A stretch of DNA of 64,000 nucleotides from Hyalangium ruber (GCF_034259325.1 NZ_JAXIVS010000019.1:1-64000); one strand, 5' to 3'; counted from the stretch's first letter, positions 55,285-64,000 are shown. Notes: generated by a model not told the origin, from the sequence alone. Made by a program: numbers and translations.

Positions 55285-57723
55285 TCACACCGGCGGCTTG
55301 TCGCCATGTGAGACGAAGGGCACGGGGGCCAGCGCCTCATCGATGGTGGACAGCAGCAGCGAGGGGTGTACCGGCTTCTCCAGCACGGGGTTGCGCACGT
55401 GGCGGATGAAGTTGAGCGCCGTCGGCGTACAGGCCCCGCCGGAGATGAACACCAGCCGCCGGGCCAGCTCCGGCACCTCGGTGCTCAGCCGGGCGTAGAC
55501 ATCCATCCCCGTCATGTCCGGCATCTGCAAGTCGCACACGACGGCGTCGAAGCGCTGCCCCGAGGACACCATGCCCAGCGCCTCGCTGCCGCGCGTGGTG
55601 ACGACCACGTCATGGTGGGGCGAGAGCAGCAGCCGCATGGACAGGGCCAGCCGCGGCTCGTCGTCGATGATGAGGATGCGCCCCCGGCGCGCCCCTTCGA
55701 CGGGCGACGGCAGTGCGTAGTGGGGGAGCGCCCCCGCCACCGGGGCTGAGGCGGCCGGCAACAGGACGGTGAAGACGGAACCCTTTCCCGATTCGCTGCT
55801 CACGAGGACCTCCCCTCCATGGGACCGGACGATCTGCTGGCTGATGGACAACCCCAGCCCGGTCCCTTCTGCGTGGGACTTCGTGGTGAAGAACGGCTCG
55901 AAGATATGAGGCAGCACCTCGGGGAGGATGCCCAGGCCGGTGTCCTCCACCCGCACCCGGGCCCTGCCGTCCGGCGCCGTGTCGACGAACACCCGCACCT
56001 CGTTGCGCTCCGGACTTCCCTCCGGAATGGCCTGCATCGCGTTGACCAGCAGGTTGACGAGCACCTGCCCCAGCCGCGCCTCGCTGCCCAGCACGTGGGG
56101 CACCGCCTCGTAGGACTCGACCAGCCGCGCCCGCTCCCGGAGCAGGTGCCGCGTCATCCGCAGCGCGGGCTTCACCACCTCGCGCAGATCCACCCGGGCG
56201 TGCTCCTCGCTTCCCTCCCGGCTGAACATGCGCAGGTCCTGGACGATGCGCCGGATGCGCTCGGTGGCCTCCTGCGCGCCGCGCAGACTGGCCACCGTCT
56301 CCGCCTTGAGCCCCATGTCCCGGCTTAAGCCCCGCAACGCCGTCTCCAGGTTCAGCCCCAGGTAGGCCAGCGGGTTGTTGATTTCATGGCCCACCCCGGC
56401 GGCGAGCATGCCCACCGTGGCCACGCGCTCTGCGGCCAGCAGGCGCGCCCGCAGCTCCTCGGTGGCCGTGACGTCGCGGTGGATGGAGACCAGGTGGGTC
56501 ACCGCCCCGCCCCCATCCCGCACCGGAGAGTGCTGCAGCTCGCTGCGCACCCAGGTGCCATCGGGGCGCGTGAGCAGCACCTCGCCGCGGAAGGGCCCCG
56601 CCTCGCGCAGGGACGCATCCAGGCGCTCGTGCGTCTCCGGGTCCAGCTTGCCGAAATGCTCGCTGGGCGAGCGCCCCACCAGGGCCTCGAGCGGGCGCCC
56701 CACCATGGAGCGGAAGGCCTCGTTGGCGAAGGCGACGCGAGGGCCCTCGGGCGACACCTCGCTGATGACGACGCCTTCGCTCACCCCGCGTACGGCGGTG
56801 GCCAGCAACTCCAACCGCGCCAGGGCGCTGTGGCGCTCGGCGCTCACGGCCGCCAGCAGCAGACCGGTGACGGCGTTGATGGCGACGATGAGCTGCACGA
56901 GCAGCAGCGCCGTCGGCAGGGACTCCTGGGCGAAAGGGCCCAGCCCGCTCACCGTGGCCAGCACGGACAGCACGGTGATGAGCAGGGTGGTGAACGCCGT
57001 GCCCCGGGTGCTGAAACGCAGCGCCGCCCACACGACCAGCGGGAAGAAGAAGAGCGTCTCCAGGTACGCGAAGGGCAGGCGCACCGCCCCGTCGAGGAAC
57101 ACCTCCGCGCAGACCAGGAGGATGGCCACCGCGAGGGCCACGGCCTCCCAGCGCCGCTCCAGGGGCCGCACCGGCCGCAGCAGCAGCACGGGCGCCACGA
57201 CGATGACGCCCAGCGCGTCCCCACCCCACCACACCCCCGCCGTCCTCCAGAACTGCTCCCACGGCACCGAGCCCAGCAGGCAGGTGCTCGCGGTGCCTAT
57301 CAAGGCGCTGACCTGCGTACACAGCAGGGCGCCGCCCACGATGAGCGCGACGACGTCCTGCAGGCGCCTCAGCGAGACCGAGACGCCCAGCCGCCGCAGC
57401 AACAGTGCGCCCAGCACCGCCGCCAGGGTGTTGCCCGTGGCAACGCCCACGCCGGTGAACAGGGTGTCGCCATTCACCAGGGCGCACAGCACGGCCCCCA
57501 GGAAGATGCCCGGCCAGCGAGACACTCCCAGCACCATCAACGCGGCGAGCGCCACGCCCGAAGCGGGCCAGACAGGGCTGGAGTTCTTGTGGAAGATGGT
57601 GAACTGCAGGCCCGCCCACGCGACGGCCAGATACACGCCCGCCAGCGCGAGCATCGTCAGGATGCCGCGGACGTCGTACGCCCAGTGCGTGCGCTCAGGC
57701 AGACGAATGGTGTGCCCCCCCAC
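55285..57723 (-). CDS. MASE1-PAS hybrid histidine kinase with receiver domain
   Basis: An 812-residue sensor. The first 300 residues are an eight-helix MASE1-type membrane sensor (P-V-W-P-A-S-G-V-A-L-A near the start). A PAS domain follows (about 310-425). The HisKA helix has G-H-E-I-N-N-P (His about 446), the HATPase domain has G-T-G-L-G-L-S-I, and a C-terminal receiver carries Asp in V-C-D-L-Q-M-P-D (about 729). No output regulator is adjacent. The start is the GTG at 57723. Confidence 0.93.
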   Translation of the reverse strand: MGGHTIRLPERTHWAYDVRGILTMLALAGVYLAVAWAGLQFTIFHKNSSPVWPASGVALAALMVLGVSRWPGIFLGAVLCALVNGDTLFTGVGVATGNTLAAVLGALLLRRLGVSVSLRRLQDVVALIVGGALLCTQVSALIGTASTCLLGSVPWEQFWRTAGVWWGGDALGVIVVAPVLLLRPVRPLERRWEAVALAVAILLVCAEVFLDGAVRLPFAYLETLFFFPLVVWAALRFSTRGTAFTTLLITVLSVLATVSGLGPFAQESLPTALLLVQLIVAINAVTGLLLAAVSAERHSALARLELLATAVRGVSEGVVISEVSPEGPRVAFANEAFRSMVGRPLEALVGRSPSEHFGKLDPETHERLDASLREAGPFRGEVLLTRPDGTWVRSELQHSPVRDGGGAVTHLVSIHRDVTATEELRARLLAAERVATVGMLAAGVGHEINNPLAYLGLNLETALRGLSRDMGLKAETVASLRGAQEATERIRRIVQDLRMFSREGSEEHARVDLREVVKPALRMTRHLLRERARLVESYEAVPHVLGSEARLGQVLVNLLVNAMQAIPEGSPERNEVRVFVDTAPDGRARVRVEDTGLGILPEVLPHIFEPFFTTKSHAEGTGLGLSISQQIVRSHGGEVLVSSESGKGSVFTVLLPAASAPVAGALPHYALPSPVEGARRGRILIIDDEPRLALSMRLLLSPHHDVVVTTRGSEALGMVSSGQRFDAVVCDLQMPDMTGMDVYARLSTEVPELARRLVFISGGACTPTALNFIRHVRNPVLEKPVHPSLLLSTIDEALAPVPFVSHGDKPPV

Positions 57724-57889
57724 ACCTGCCCATGGCCTTCAGGACAGGTGTATGGGGCGCATCGTACCCGGGCGCTCGGCCGTGGCCAACCGTCCCTGGG
57801 GGCAACGCCCTCCAGTGCTGACCTGATGACGGTTGCAATGGCCCAAAGGGTATTGCGTAGGGACAAGTAACAAGGAGGCAAAGAAGACG

Positions 57890-58126
57890 ATGTCGCGACC
57901 TGGTGCCGCTGCGCTGTTGTCGTTCCTCATCCCTGGGGTGGGGCAGATCTACAACGGAGACATTCTGCGCGGGGTCTTCTGGCTCATCATCACCCCGGGC
58001 TTCTGGGTGGGCACCGGCGGCCTGTTGGGCTGGGTGTGCCACATCATCGCCGCCGCCACCGCCTACAACCGGGCGGAGGACAAGGAGCGCGCCCGCCTGC
58101 CTGCCTGGCGGACAGAGGTCTCCTAA
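57890..58126 (+). CDS. Small TM2-like membrane protein
   Basis: A 78-residue protein with two membrane helices joined by a short loop. The motif F-L-I-P-G-V-G-Q-I-Y-N-G at the first helix is the TM2-type/DUF5683-like signature, and a charged tail follows. Its ATG (57890) has AAGGAGG ahead. The function is unknown. Its stop overlaps the convergent phosphatase stop. Confidence 0.85.
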   Translation: MSRPGAAALLSFLIPGVGQIYNGDILRGVFWLIITPGFWVGTGGLLGWVCHIIAAATAYNRAEDKERARLPAWRTEVS

Positions 58127-58782
58127 CCTCGCGCCGCGCGAAGCGCCGCCAGCAGCTCCTCGGAGGTGCTGGCGAGCGCGCGCGCCCCATGGGCCCGCAG
58201 CTCCTCGGCGCCGCGGAACCCCCACGTCACGCCAACGCCGTACATGCCGGCGTTGCGCGCGGTGTCCATGTCCACCGACGTGTCTCCCACGAAGGCGCAG
58301 TCGGTGGGCGCCACGCCCAGCTCCGCGGCCAGCCCCAGCGCGGCCGTGGGGTCGGGCTTTCGAGGCACCCCGGGCCGCTCGCCGTACACGGCCGCGAAGG
58401 GGATGCCCGGCAGCAGCCCCTCCACCAGGCGCCGGGTGAAGGCATCCGACTTGTTGCTCAGCACCGCGAGCCGCACCCCTTCTGCGGCCAGCTGCGAGAG
58501 CACGGCGGGTACCCCCGGAAACACGTACGTCTGATCAAAGAGGTGCTCGGCGTAGAAGGCGCGGTACCCGTCCAGCACCGAGGCGTGCAGCGCCTCCTGC
58601 CCTCCGGGGAGGGCCTTGCGCACCAGCTGAATCACCCCTTCGCCCACATAGTGGCGGTAGTCGGCGGTGGGGTGGGTGGGCAGTCCGTGCTGGGAGAGCG
58701 AGTGGTTCATCGCCGTGGCGATATCCGCCAGCGAGTCCACCAACGTCCCGTCCAAGTCGAAGATGGCGGCGCGCAGGGGCAT
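58123..58782 (-). CDS. gph: Phosphoglycolate phosphatase-like HAD hydrolase
   Basis: A 219-residue HAD enzyme. Motif I is I-F-D-L-D-G-T-L-V-D-S, motif II L-S-N-K-S, the lysine lies in P-R-K-P-D-P, and motif IV is V-G-D-T-S-V-D. The cap region includes G-E-G-V-I-Q-L-V-R-K-A-L, as in Gph. This would clear 2-phosphoglycolate; related substrates cannot be excluded. The ATG at 58782 has GAGGAGAGG upstream, which decides between it and longer frames. Confidence 0.88.
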   Translation of the reverse strand: MPLRAAIFDLDGTLVDSLADIATAMNHSLSQHGLPTHPTADYRHYVGEGVIQLVRKALPGGQEALHASVLDGYRAFYAEHLFDQTYVFPGVPAVLSQLAAEGVRLAVLSNKSDAFTRRLVEGLLPGIPFAAVYGERPGVPRKPDPTAALGLAAELGVAPTDCAFVGDTSVDMDTARNAGMYGVGVTWGFRGAEELRAHGARALASTSEELLAALRAARG

Positions 58783-58801
58783 GCCTCTCCTCAAACACGA
58801 A

Positions 58802-58827
58802 CGCCCCGGCCAGACAAGGCCGAGGCG
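58802..58827 (-). terminator. Terminator after the aglRQS-like operon
   Basis: Ten-base arms (58802-58811 with 58818-58827, one mismatch) close a six-base loop. On the minus strand the stem is followed by TTCGTGTTT. It sits just after the last ExbD-type gene and before gph. Confidence 0.6.
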
Positions 58828-58867
58828 CTCGAGCGACTCGTGGGAGTCCTGAAGAGGAAGCGGGCGA

Positions 58868-59455
58868 CTACGGGGTGGCCGCCGCGCTCGCCGGAGGCGC
58901 CGCGCCGCTGTCACCGCCCTTGGTGAGCACCGCGAAGTTGATGTTGTTGTAGCCGGCCGTGGCGCAGCTGAACATCACCCGCTTGATGATCTTGAACTCC
59001 ACCTCGCGGTGGGCCTGGATGTTCACGTCGCCCTTGAAGGCGTTGGCCTCGCCGCCGGCCATGGCGTGAAGATCCTCGAACTGCTTCTTCATGTCCCGCA
59101 GCTTCTCTTCCAGCGCGGGGATGTTGAGGTACTCGTCCTTCACCAGGTCTTCCACCCGGCCGACGATGTTGCCGGAGATGGACACCTGGTCGTTGGAGAC
59201 CAGCACCACCGGGTGCATCTCCACTTCCTTGACGTTGACAGCCTCGGGCAGCTGGATGTCCTTGGTCATCATCAGCACCTCGCCCGTCGCGGAGAAGTTC
59301 GCGATCAGGAAGAGCACGATGATGATGAACATGTCGACCAGCGGGGTGATGAGCAGGTCCGAGAACGTGCTCTTCTTGCCGTGGTGGCCGTGGCCGAACA
59401 CCTTCGAGTGCTCGAGCCGCTTGCCGTACCGCTTGCCGGGAACCTTGATGGCCAT
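58868..59455 (-). CDS. aglS: ExbD/TolR-type motor protein, probable AglS
   Basis: A 195-residue inner-membrane stator protein with one membrane helix containing the proton-path Asp (T-P-L-V-D-M-F-I-I-I). A periplasmic TolR-like domain of about 100 residues follows, with V-L-V-S-N-D-Q and V-N-I-Q-A-H-R. It is the third gene of a one-TolQ/two-TolR operon, the layout of aglRQS, the gliding motor of Myxococcus. The assignment is by order and size; another Tol/Exb system is the alternative. Confidence 0.8.
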   Translation of the reverse strand: MAIKVPGKRYGKRLEHSKVFGHGHHGKKSTFSDLLITPLVDMFIIIVLFLIANFSATGEVLMMTKDIQLPEAVNVKEVEMHPVVLVSNDQVSISGNIVGRVEDLVKDEYLNIPALEEKLRDMKKQFEDLHAMAGGEANAFKGDVNIQAHREVEFKIIKRVMFSCATAGYNNINFAVLTKGGDSGAAPPASAAATP

Positions 59456-59490
59456 GGCGTTCTAACCTTGAGTCCTTGCGTGAAGGGCGT

Positions 59491-59979
59491 TCAGCCCGCT
59501 GCCATCACGGAGATTTGCGGCAGCCCCGAGCCCATGCACTCGTCGATGATGCGCACCAGCACGTCGTAGCGCACCTTGTCGTCGGTCTGCAGAGTGATTG
59601 CCGCCGTGTCCGGGAACTGCTCCTTGAGCTGCTTGAAGCGCTCATTGAGCTTCACCAGATCCAGCTTGCCGTTGGCGCCGCGCGTGAGCGGAATCGGCTC
59701 GAAGGTGCTCTGATCGGCGGTCAGCCGCAGCTCCTCCGGCGTGATGGCCAGCGTGAGGGTGACCGTCTTGCTCTTGTCTTCCTCTTGCTGGGTGTCCTCC
59801 GCGGCGGGACCTCCGGCTTGAGAAACCTGGAGCCGGCCGATCTGCGTCCAGACGGCGGTCATGATCAGAAAGCTGATGGTCACGGCCATCAGGTCGATGA
59901 AGGGGACCAGGTTGATGGCGGTGTCGAGCGGCTTCTTGCCACCCTTCCCACCGTTCCCTAGGTCCATTCCGCCGGCCAT
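59491..59979 (-). CDS. aglQ: ExbD/TolR-type motor protein, probable AglQ
   Basis: A 162-residue stator protein. A short glycine-rich cytoplasmic tail leads to a single helix with V-P-F-I-D-L-M-A-V, where Asp29 is the proton-binding residue. In Myxococcus AglQ the essential Asp is residue 28, a close match. The periplasmic domain carries L-A-I-T-P-E-E-L-R and Q-T-D-D-K-V-R-Y-D. It is the middle gene of the operon; motors of this kind use the proton gradient to drive gliding or Tol/Exb work. Confidence 0.82.
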   Translation of the reverse strand: MAGGMDLGNGGKGGKKPLDTAINLVPFIDLMAVTISFLIMTAVWTQIGRLQVSQAGGPAAEDTQQEEDKSKTVTLTLAITPEELRLTADQSTFEPIPLTRGANGKLDLVKLNERFKQLKEQFPDTAAITLQTDDKVRYDVLVRIIDECMGSGLPQISVMAAG

Positions 59980-60089
59980 GGCAACCTCCGCGCTGCGCTA
60001 CGTTCGAAGAAGAAAAAGACAGAAAAGACGACGGGCGCTGCTGTCCGTCCAGTGCTCCAGACAGCGCGCCCGGGTTCCAGGTTCCCGAA

Positions 60090-60830
60090 CTACTCCTCGG
60101 CGCCGTGAGACGACGTCGGGATGTTCAGGTTCTTGAACTTGTCGCGGTTGTTGACGATGAGGTTGAGCACCGAGACGCTCGTCTCATTGATGTCGTTGAT
60201 GAGCCCCTGGGTGCGGCCCATCAGCACCGAGAAGGCCACCAGCGCCGGGATGGCCGTCAGCAGCCCGAAGCCCGTGCAGTTCATGGCTTCCGAGATACCG
60301 TTGGCGAGAATCGTCGCCTTGTCGGCCGGGTTCACGTTGGCCACGGCTTCGAAGCAGGAGATCAGACCCGACACCGTTCCGAGCAGACCGGCGAGCATCG
60401 CCGCGTTGCCGAGCATGGCCAGGTAGCCGGTGCGCGCCTCGAGCTTCGGCGTCTCACGCAGCGAGGCCTCGTCCAGGGCCGCCTGGACCTCATCCTGGCC
60501 CTTGGGAACGTTCATCAGGCCCGCCTTGATGACGTTGGTCAGCGGGGTGGACTTCTGGCCGGCCACGTAGTTGATGGCCTTGTCCAGGTCACCGGCGTAG
60601 ATGTGCTTCTTGAGCCCACGCAGGAAGCCCTCCTTGTTGATGGAGGACATGAAGAAGAGCACCACGGCGCGCTCGATCATGATGGCCAGGGCGATGAGGC
60701 CGCACACGGCGATGGGGTACATACCCCACTGACCCGCCTCCCAGCGCATGGCGAGTTCTTCCATCAAGCTGCGCTGCGGACCGCCCGTGTTGGCCAGAAC
60801 GGACAGATTCGTCAAAAACCCCAGGTTCAT
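60090..60830 (-). CDS. aglR: MotA/TolQ/ExbB proton channel, probable AglR
   Basis: A 246-residue membrane protein with three helices: one near residue 40 (I-A-V-C-G-L-I-A-L-A-I-M-I-E-R), and two in the C-terminal half (A-M-L-A-G-L-L-G-T-V-S-G-L-I, then G-F-G-L-L-T-A-I-P-A-L-V-A-F). The G-T-V-S-G and G-L-x-T-A-I-P-A motifs are family hallmarks. It is the first gene of the operon and has a good sigma-70 promoter 120 bases upstream. The A/G/L-type assignment rests on operon form and similarity to AglR. Confidence 0.83.
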   Translation of the reverse strand: MNLGFLTNLSVLANTGGPQRSLMEELAMRWEAGQWGMYPIAVCGLIALAIMIERAVVLFFMSSINKEGFLRGLKKHIYAGDLDKAINYVAGQKSTPLTNVIKAGLMNVPKGQDEVQAALDEASLRETPKLEARTGYLAMLGNAAMLAGLLGTVSGLISCFEAVANVNPADKATILANGISEAMNCTGFGLLTAIPALVAFSVLMGRTQGLINDINETSVSVLNLIVNNRDKFKNLNIPTSSHGAEE

Positions 60831-60951
60831 CGAGTGTTGCCTCCGCTAGGCGGGCCCGGAATGGGTGGGCCGCTCCAGAACCGATGTCCCCGCGGGCGTA
60901 CCACTACCCCGCCAAGAACTTCAGTCTTGGATGTTGAAAACGATGGGCCGG

Positions 60952-60980
60952 ACTTTAGGAACGGCACCCCTGAGTGTCAA
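60952..60980 (-). promoter_or_regulatory. Sigma-70 promoter of the aglRQS-like operon
   Basis: On the minus strand a perfect -35 (TTGACA, 60980-60975) is followed after 17 bases by TAAAGT (60957-60952). It leaves a leader of about 115 bases. The rest of the 299-base gap to 61129 shows no gene. Confidence 0.65.
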
Positions 60981-61129
60981 GGCAGGCACCCTCGTTAGCT
61001 ATTGAAATCTCATGGGAATTTTGCGTGCGGACCAGGGCTTGGCACCCCGCAACGTGAGCAGGCGAACACCCCATGTGGTGCCAGGTCGTAAGCTTGGGAA
61101 CACCCAGGGCTCGTGGTAAGCGCGCGCGC

Positions 61130-62014
61130 ATGTCGAGGAAGCGGATTGGTGAAATCCTCCTGGAGCGCGGCGCGATCACCCCGGAGCAGCTGGAGGCGGG
61201 GCTGGTGGCCCAGAGGCAGACCCAGCAGCGGCTGGGGGCGACGCTGGTGGCCCAGGGTGCGATCACGGAAGCCGTGCTCGTGCAGGCGGTGAGTGAAGCA
61301 CTGGGCATACCCGTGGTGGATCTGACGGCCGTCAGCCCCGACTGGGCGGCGGTACACCTGGTGCGAGCGCGCTCGTGCGAGCAGCACGAGATGTTCCCCT
61401 ATGCGCTGGAGAGCGTGGGGGGGCGCCGGCAGCTGGTGGTGGCCATGGCGGACCCGCTCAACCGGCCCGCGGTGGAGGAGATTGAATTCACCACGGGGCT
61501 GAAGGTGAGCCCGCGCGTGGCGGCGCTGTCTGCTGTCCGCACTGCGATCCTGCGCTACTACCACAAGGTGACACCGACCCCCGCGGCTGGGGCCTCCAAG
61601 CCGGCCGCGACGGCCTCCAGGCCGGCCACACGGGCAGCCTCGCAGCGTCCGGCCGCTCCGGCCTCGGCGTCCAAGGCCCGTCCCCCCCAGGACGACGACG
61701 AAGAGGTGATTGTCGGCGAGGAGCTGCCGCCGGGAGAGACGACCCAGCGCACGCAGCTGGCGGAGCTCATCCGCAAGCGCGAGGAGCAGCGCCGGCAGAA
61801 GCGGGGCCAGGGCGAGGCCAAGGCCCAAGCGGCCGCCGGTGGCTCGGGCGTGCTGGACGACCTGGACTACCTCTTCGGCGGGCTGCGCGAGGAGCCGGAC
61901 CGGGTGGAGCAGCTGGAGCGCAAGTTCTGGGCGCTCATGCGCATCATGGCGCGTAAGGGGCTGCTCTCGAACGAGGAGTTCGCCCGCGAGCTGGACGACG
62001 ACAAAGAGGGCTAA
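61130..62014 (+). CDS. Stand-alone MshEN (GspE N-terminal) domain protein
   Basis: A 294-residue cytoplasmic protein. Residues 1-150 form the MshEN/T2SSE N-terminal module (R-I-G-E-I-L-L-E-R-G-A-I-T-x-E-Q-L, then L-G-I-P-V-V-D-L). In other proteins this module precedes secretion ATPases and can bind c-di-GMP. Here no ATPase follows; instead there is an Ala/Pro-rich linker and a charged helical C-terminus. Myxobacteria have several such free-standing proteins. The ATG at 61130 begins exactly at the module. Confidence 0.85.
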   Translation: MSRKRIGEILLERGAITPEQLEAGLVAQRQTQQRLGATLVAQGAITEAVLVQAVSEALGIPVVDLTAVSPDWAAVHLVRARSCEQHEMFPYALESVGGRRQLVVAMADPLNRPAVEEIEFTTGLKVSPRVAALSAVRTAILRYYHKVTPTPAAGASKPAATASRPATRAASQRPAAPASASKARPPQDDDEEVIVGEELPPGETTQRTQLAELIRKREEQRRQKRGQGEAKAQAAAGGSGVLDDLDYLFGGLREEPDRVEQLERKFWALMRIMARKGLLSNEEFARELDDDKEG

Positions 62015-62055
62015 GGACGAGGGCTAAGGACGAGGGCTGAGAACGAGGCCTGAGG
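62006..62055 (+). repeat. 13-bp tandem repeat across the stop codon
   Basis: Three and a half copies of GAGGGCTAAGGAC (62006-62018, 62019-62031, 62032-62044, then partial to 62055). The first copy contains the TAA stop of the MshEN gene and the rest lie just behind it. Confidence 0.9.
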
Positions 62056-62071
62056 CGAGTCCCGCGCGGGC

Positions 62072-63994
62072 CTACGACTCGACCAGCGGCAGGCGCAGGG
62101 TGAAGGCCGTGCCCTGCCCCACCTGGCTGCTCACGGTGATGCGGCCACCGTGGCTCTCGACGATGCCCTGGACGATGGAGAGCCCCAGGCCGGTGCCCTT
62201 GCCCTCCTCCTTGGTGGTGAAGAAGGGATCGAAGATGCGGCTCAGGTGCTTGGGTTCGATTCCCGAGCCCGTGTCGCGCACCTCCACCACCGCCTCCTGA
62301 CCGTCGCGCCGGGTGACGAGCGTCACCTTTCCGCCGGGGGACATGGCGTGGCAGGCGTTGGTGATGAGGTTGACGAAGACCTGCACCAGGTTGGCGCGCA
62401 CGGCGGAGATGGGCGGCAGCTCCGCGTACTCGCGCTGCACGCTGGCCTTGGCGTTGGACACCACGTGCTCGCAGAAGCCCACCGCCTGGTCGACGATGGC
62501 GTTGAGCTGCACCCGCTCGGGCCGGTCCTTGGCGGGCCGCGCGTAGGAGACGAGGTCCTTGGTGAAGCGGAGGATGCGCTGGCTGTTCTCGAGGATCTTC
62601 CGCAGCTTGTCCACGTCGGCGGGCACGGCGTCCTGGCGTGACTGCGCCTTGATGAGCAGCGCCTCGCTGTAGGCGGACACGGCCGTCATGGGGTTGTTGA
62701 TCTCATGCACCACGCTGGCGGCGAGCTGGCCGATGGAGGCCAGCTTCTCGGCGTGGATGATGCGCTTCTCCAGCTCCTTGATGACGGTGATGTCCTGGCC
62801 GATGGCGATGACGCCCTCCACCTCGCCCAGGGGCGTGCGCATCGAGGAGGTGGCGAAGGAGACGCGCACCTCGCCCTCCTTGGAGCGCAGCCGTGTCTCG
62901 AAGTTGTTGACCGCCTCGCCCCGGATGGCGGAGGCGAACACGGAGCCCAGGCGCAGCTGCTCGTCCTCGGGGATGAAGGCGAACACGTCCCTGCCCAGCA
63001 CCTCCTCCTTGGAGAAGCCGGTGAGGGCGCTGAGGGCCTGATTGAAGACGACCACCTGCTTCTCGCGGTTGGCCACGAGGATGAGGGCGTTGGCTTTCTC
63101 CAGCAGCTCCTCGAGGTACTTGCGCACGAACGTCAGCTCATCGATGAGCTTGGCGTTGCGCACGGCGACCGCCACCTGGTTGGCGAGCTGCAAGAGCACC
63201 CGCTCGTCGTGGGCGACGTCCGCCTCCAGCCCCTCGGGGTACTCCATGTTGATGGCGCCGAAGAGCTGGCCGCTGGCCACCAGCGGAGCGCTCACGCCCA
63301 GGGTGCTGCCATTGAAGATGAGGGGCACCTCGCGCGAGACGACGACGCGGTCAGCGGGCAGCGCGTCCGGGTCCAGGTGCGTCTTGACCACGGCGCTCTG
63401 CTTGAGGACGAGCGGCTCGTGCGCGCCCTCTTTCAGCCTGCCTTCGGCGTAGAGGGAGGTGAGGCCGCCCGTGCGCGCATCGACGATGCGGATGCAGAAG
63501 GCGCGCTGGGGGAAGAGCTCCTTGACTCCGCGAGCCACGGCCGCGACCAGTTCCTCCTCGCCTGTGGCCTCCGCCACGCTGCGGCTCAGGTCCAGCAGCA
63601 CGCCCTCGGTGCGGGCCTGCTCCAGCAGCGCGCGCTCGGCCATCATCAGCCGGCCCGGCTCCATGCGCCCGCGCACCACCACCGTGTCACCGCGCCGCGC
63701 CAGCGTCACCAGCACGCAGCGCAGGTCCGGCAGGGACACCTCCACGTCCGAGTTCTCACCCTCGCGCGGCGACAGCCCCGCGTCCTGGGAGAGCGTCGCC
63801 ACCACTCCGGCCACGAGGCCCTCGGGGGTGGTGTCCTGGGCGGAGCAGAAGCGGATGAAGGGCGGGTTGGCGGCCAGCAGCCGCAGCGTGCCGTCACACA
63901 GGGCGAGCGGCTCGTCGAGCACCTCGAAGAGGGCTTGGAATGCCTCCGGGGTCGGGCCGCCGGAGATGCGCAGCACGCGGGAGTCACTCTTCAT
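62072..63994 (-). CDS. GAF/PAS sensor histidine kinase
   Basis: A 640-residue cytoplasmic kinase. A PAS-like domain (about 18-110) is followed by a GAF domain (about 130-290), a second PAS (about 300-415) and the HisKA helix with S-V-V-H-E-I-N-N-P (His about 429). The HATPase domain has N-A-C-H-A-M-S and G-T-G-L-G-L-S-I-V. It has no membrane segment and no receiver. The ATG at 63994 is six bases from the window edge, so its promoter is out of view. Confidence 0.93.
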   Translation of the reverse strand: MKSDSRVLRISGGPTPEAFQALFEVLDEPLALCDGTLRLLAANPPFIRFCSAQDTTPEGLVAGVVATLSQDAGLSPREGENSDVEVSLPDLRCVLVTLARRGDTVVVRGRMEPGRLMMAERALLEQARTEGVLLDLSRSVAEATGEEELVAAVARGVKELFPQRAFCIRIVDARTGGLTSLYAEGRLKEGAHEPLVLKQSAVVKTHLDPDALPADRVVVSREVPLIFNGSTLGVSAPLVASGQLFGAINMEYPEGLEADVAHDERVLLQLANQVAVAVRNAKLIDELTFVRKYLEELLEKANALILVANREKQVVVFNQALSALTGFSKEEVLGRDVFAFIPEDEQLRLGSVFASAIRGEAVNNFETRLRSKEGEVRVSFATSSMRTPLGEVEGVIAIGQDITVIKELEKRIIHAEKLASIGQLAASVVHEINNPMTAVSAYSEALLIKAQSRQDAVPADVDKLRKILENSQRILRFTKDLVSYARPAKDRPERVQLNAIVDQAVGFCEHVVSNAKASVQREYAELPPISAVRANLVQVFVNLITNACHAMSPGGKVTLVTRRDGQEAVVEVRDTGSGIEPKHLSRIFDPFFTTKEEGKGTGLGLSIVQGIVESHGGRITVSSQVGQGTAFTLRLPLVES

Positions 63995-64000
63995 GGGAGG

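Noticed and set aside
60831..61129. Possible RNA gene in the 299-base gap before the MshEN gene
   Set aside because: Apart from the sigma-70 promoter on the minus strand I see no tRNA-like or other structured element.

Overview
The window is about 70% G+C with dense gene packing. It carries several Ser/Thr protein kinases, an FHA-linked sigma-54 activator, multi-domain histidine kinases, a DUF2378 protein (a family expanded in myxobacteria), many lipoproteins and a locus that looks like the gliding motor genes aglR-aglQ-aglS. This points to a myxobacterium of the Cystobacterineae (Archangium/Cystobacter/Myxococcus type). No rRNA, tRNA, CRISPR array or recognisable insertion sequence was seen, and no stretch over 300 bases lacks a gene.

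Layout: 1-2.4 kb holds a secreted subtilase and a short-chain dehydrogenase. 2.4-8.6 kb is a tightly overlapping purine catabolic operon: flavin monooxygenase, allantoinase, allantoicase, OHCU decarboxylase, HIU hydrolase and a DUF6986 aldolase-like protein. It would take urate to ureidoglycolate and urea, and a 26-bp palindrome lies in front of it. 8.6-13.4 kb is a markedly A+T-richer island with one 1517-residue gene joining a P-loop ATPase, a protein kinase domain and a C-terminal HEPN-like domain; it looks like a single-gene defence or toxin protein. 13.4-22.5 kb holds a kinase, DUF2804, DUF2378, an ABC-2 exporter, an S33 hydrolase and a LEA-2/lipoprotein/EcsC set ending in a strong terminator. 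22.6-35.7 kb holds a histidine kinase, PEP synthase, an FmdE-like lipoprotein opposite a Ni/Co transporter, a deoxyhypusine-synthase-like protein, a zinc-ribbon kinase, a trypsin-like protease and DbpA.

35.8-45.0 kb is the most coherent regulatory unit. A FHA-AAA+ sigma-54 activator and a TPR kinase are surrounded by three unusual genes: an 844-residue protein with a glycine-rich hydrophobic C-terminus, a putative papain/C39-like cysteine peptidase, and a thaumatin-like domain protein. Each of the three has a good sigma-54 promoter. Two of them also have paired 16-bp dyads 20 bp apart (GGTCAC-N4-GTTWCC), which would suit as activator sites. I read this as a kinase-to-FHA-to-sigma-54 regulon for effector-like proteins.

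45-64 kb holds a beta-barrel-like protein, a sugar dehydrogenase with a partner cytochrome c, thioredoxin/FKBP/HAD genes, a CNNM-family protein, an OmpA-like barrel protein, NAD+ synthetase, a Lon-substrate-binding-domain protein, a VTT membrane protein, a MASE1 kinase, the aglRQS-like motor operon behind a good sigma-70 promoter, a lone MshEN-domain protein and a GAF/PAS histidine kinase.
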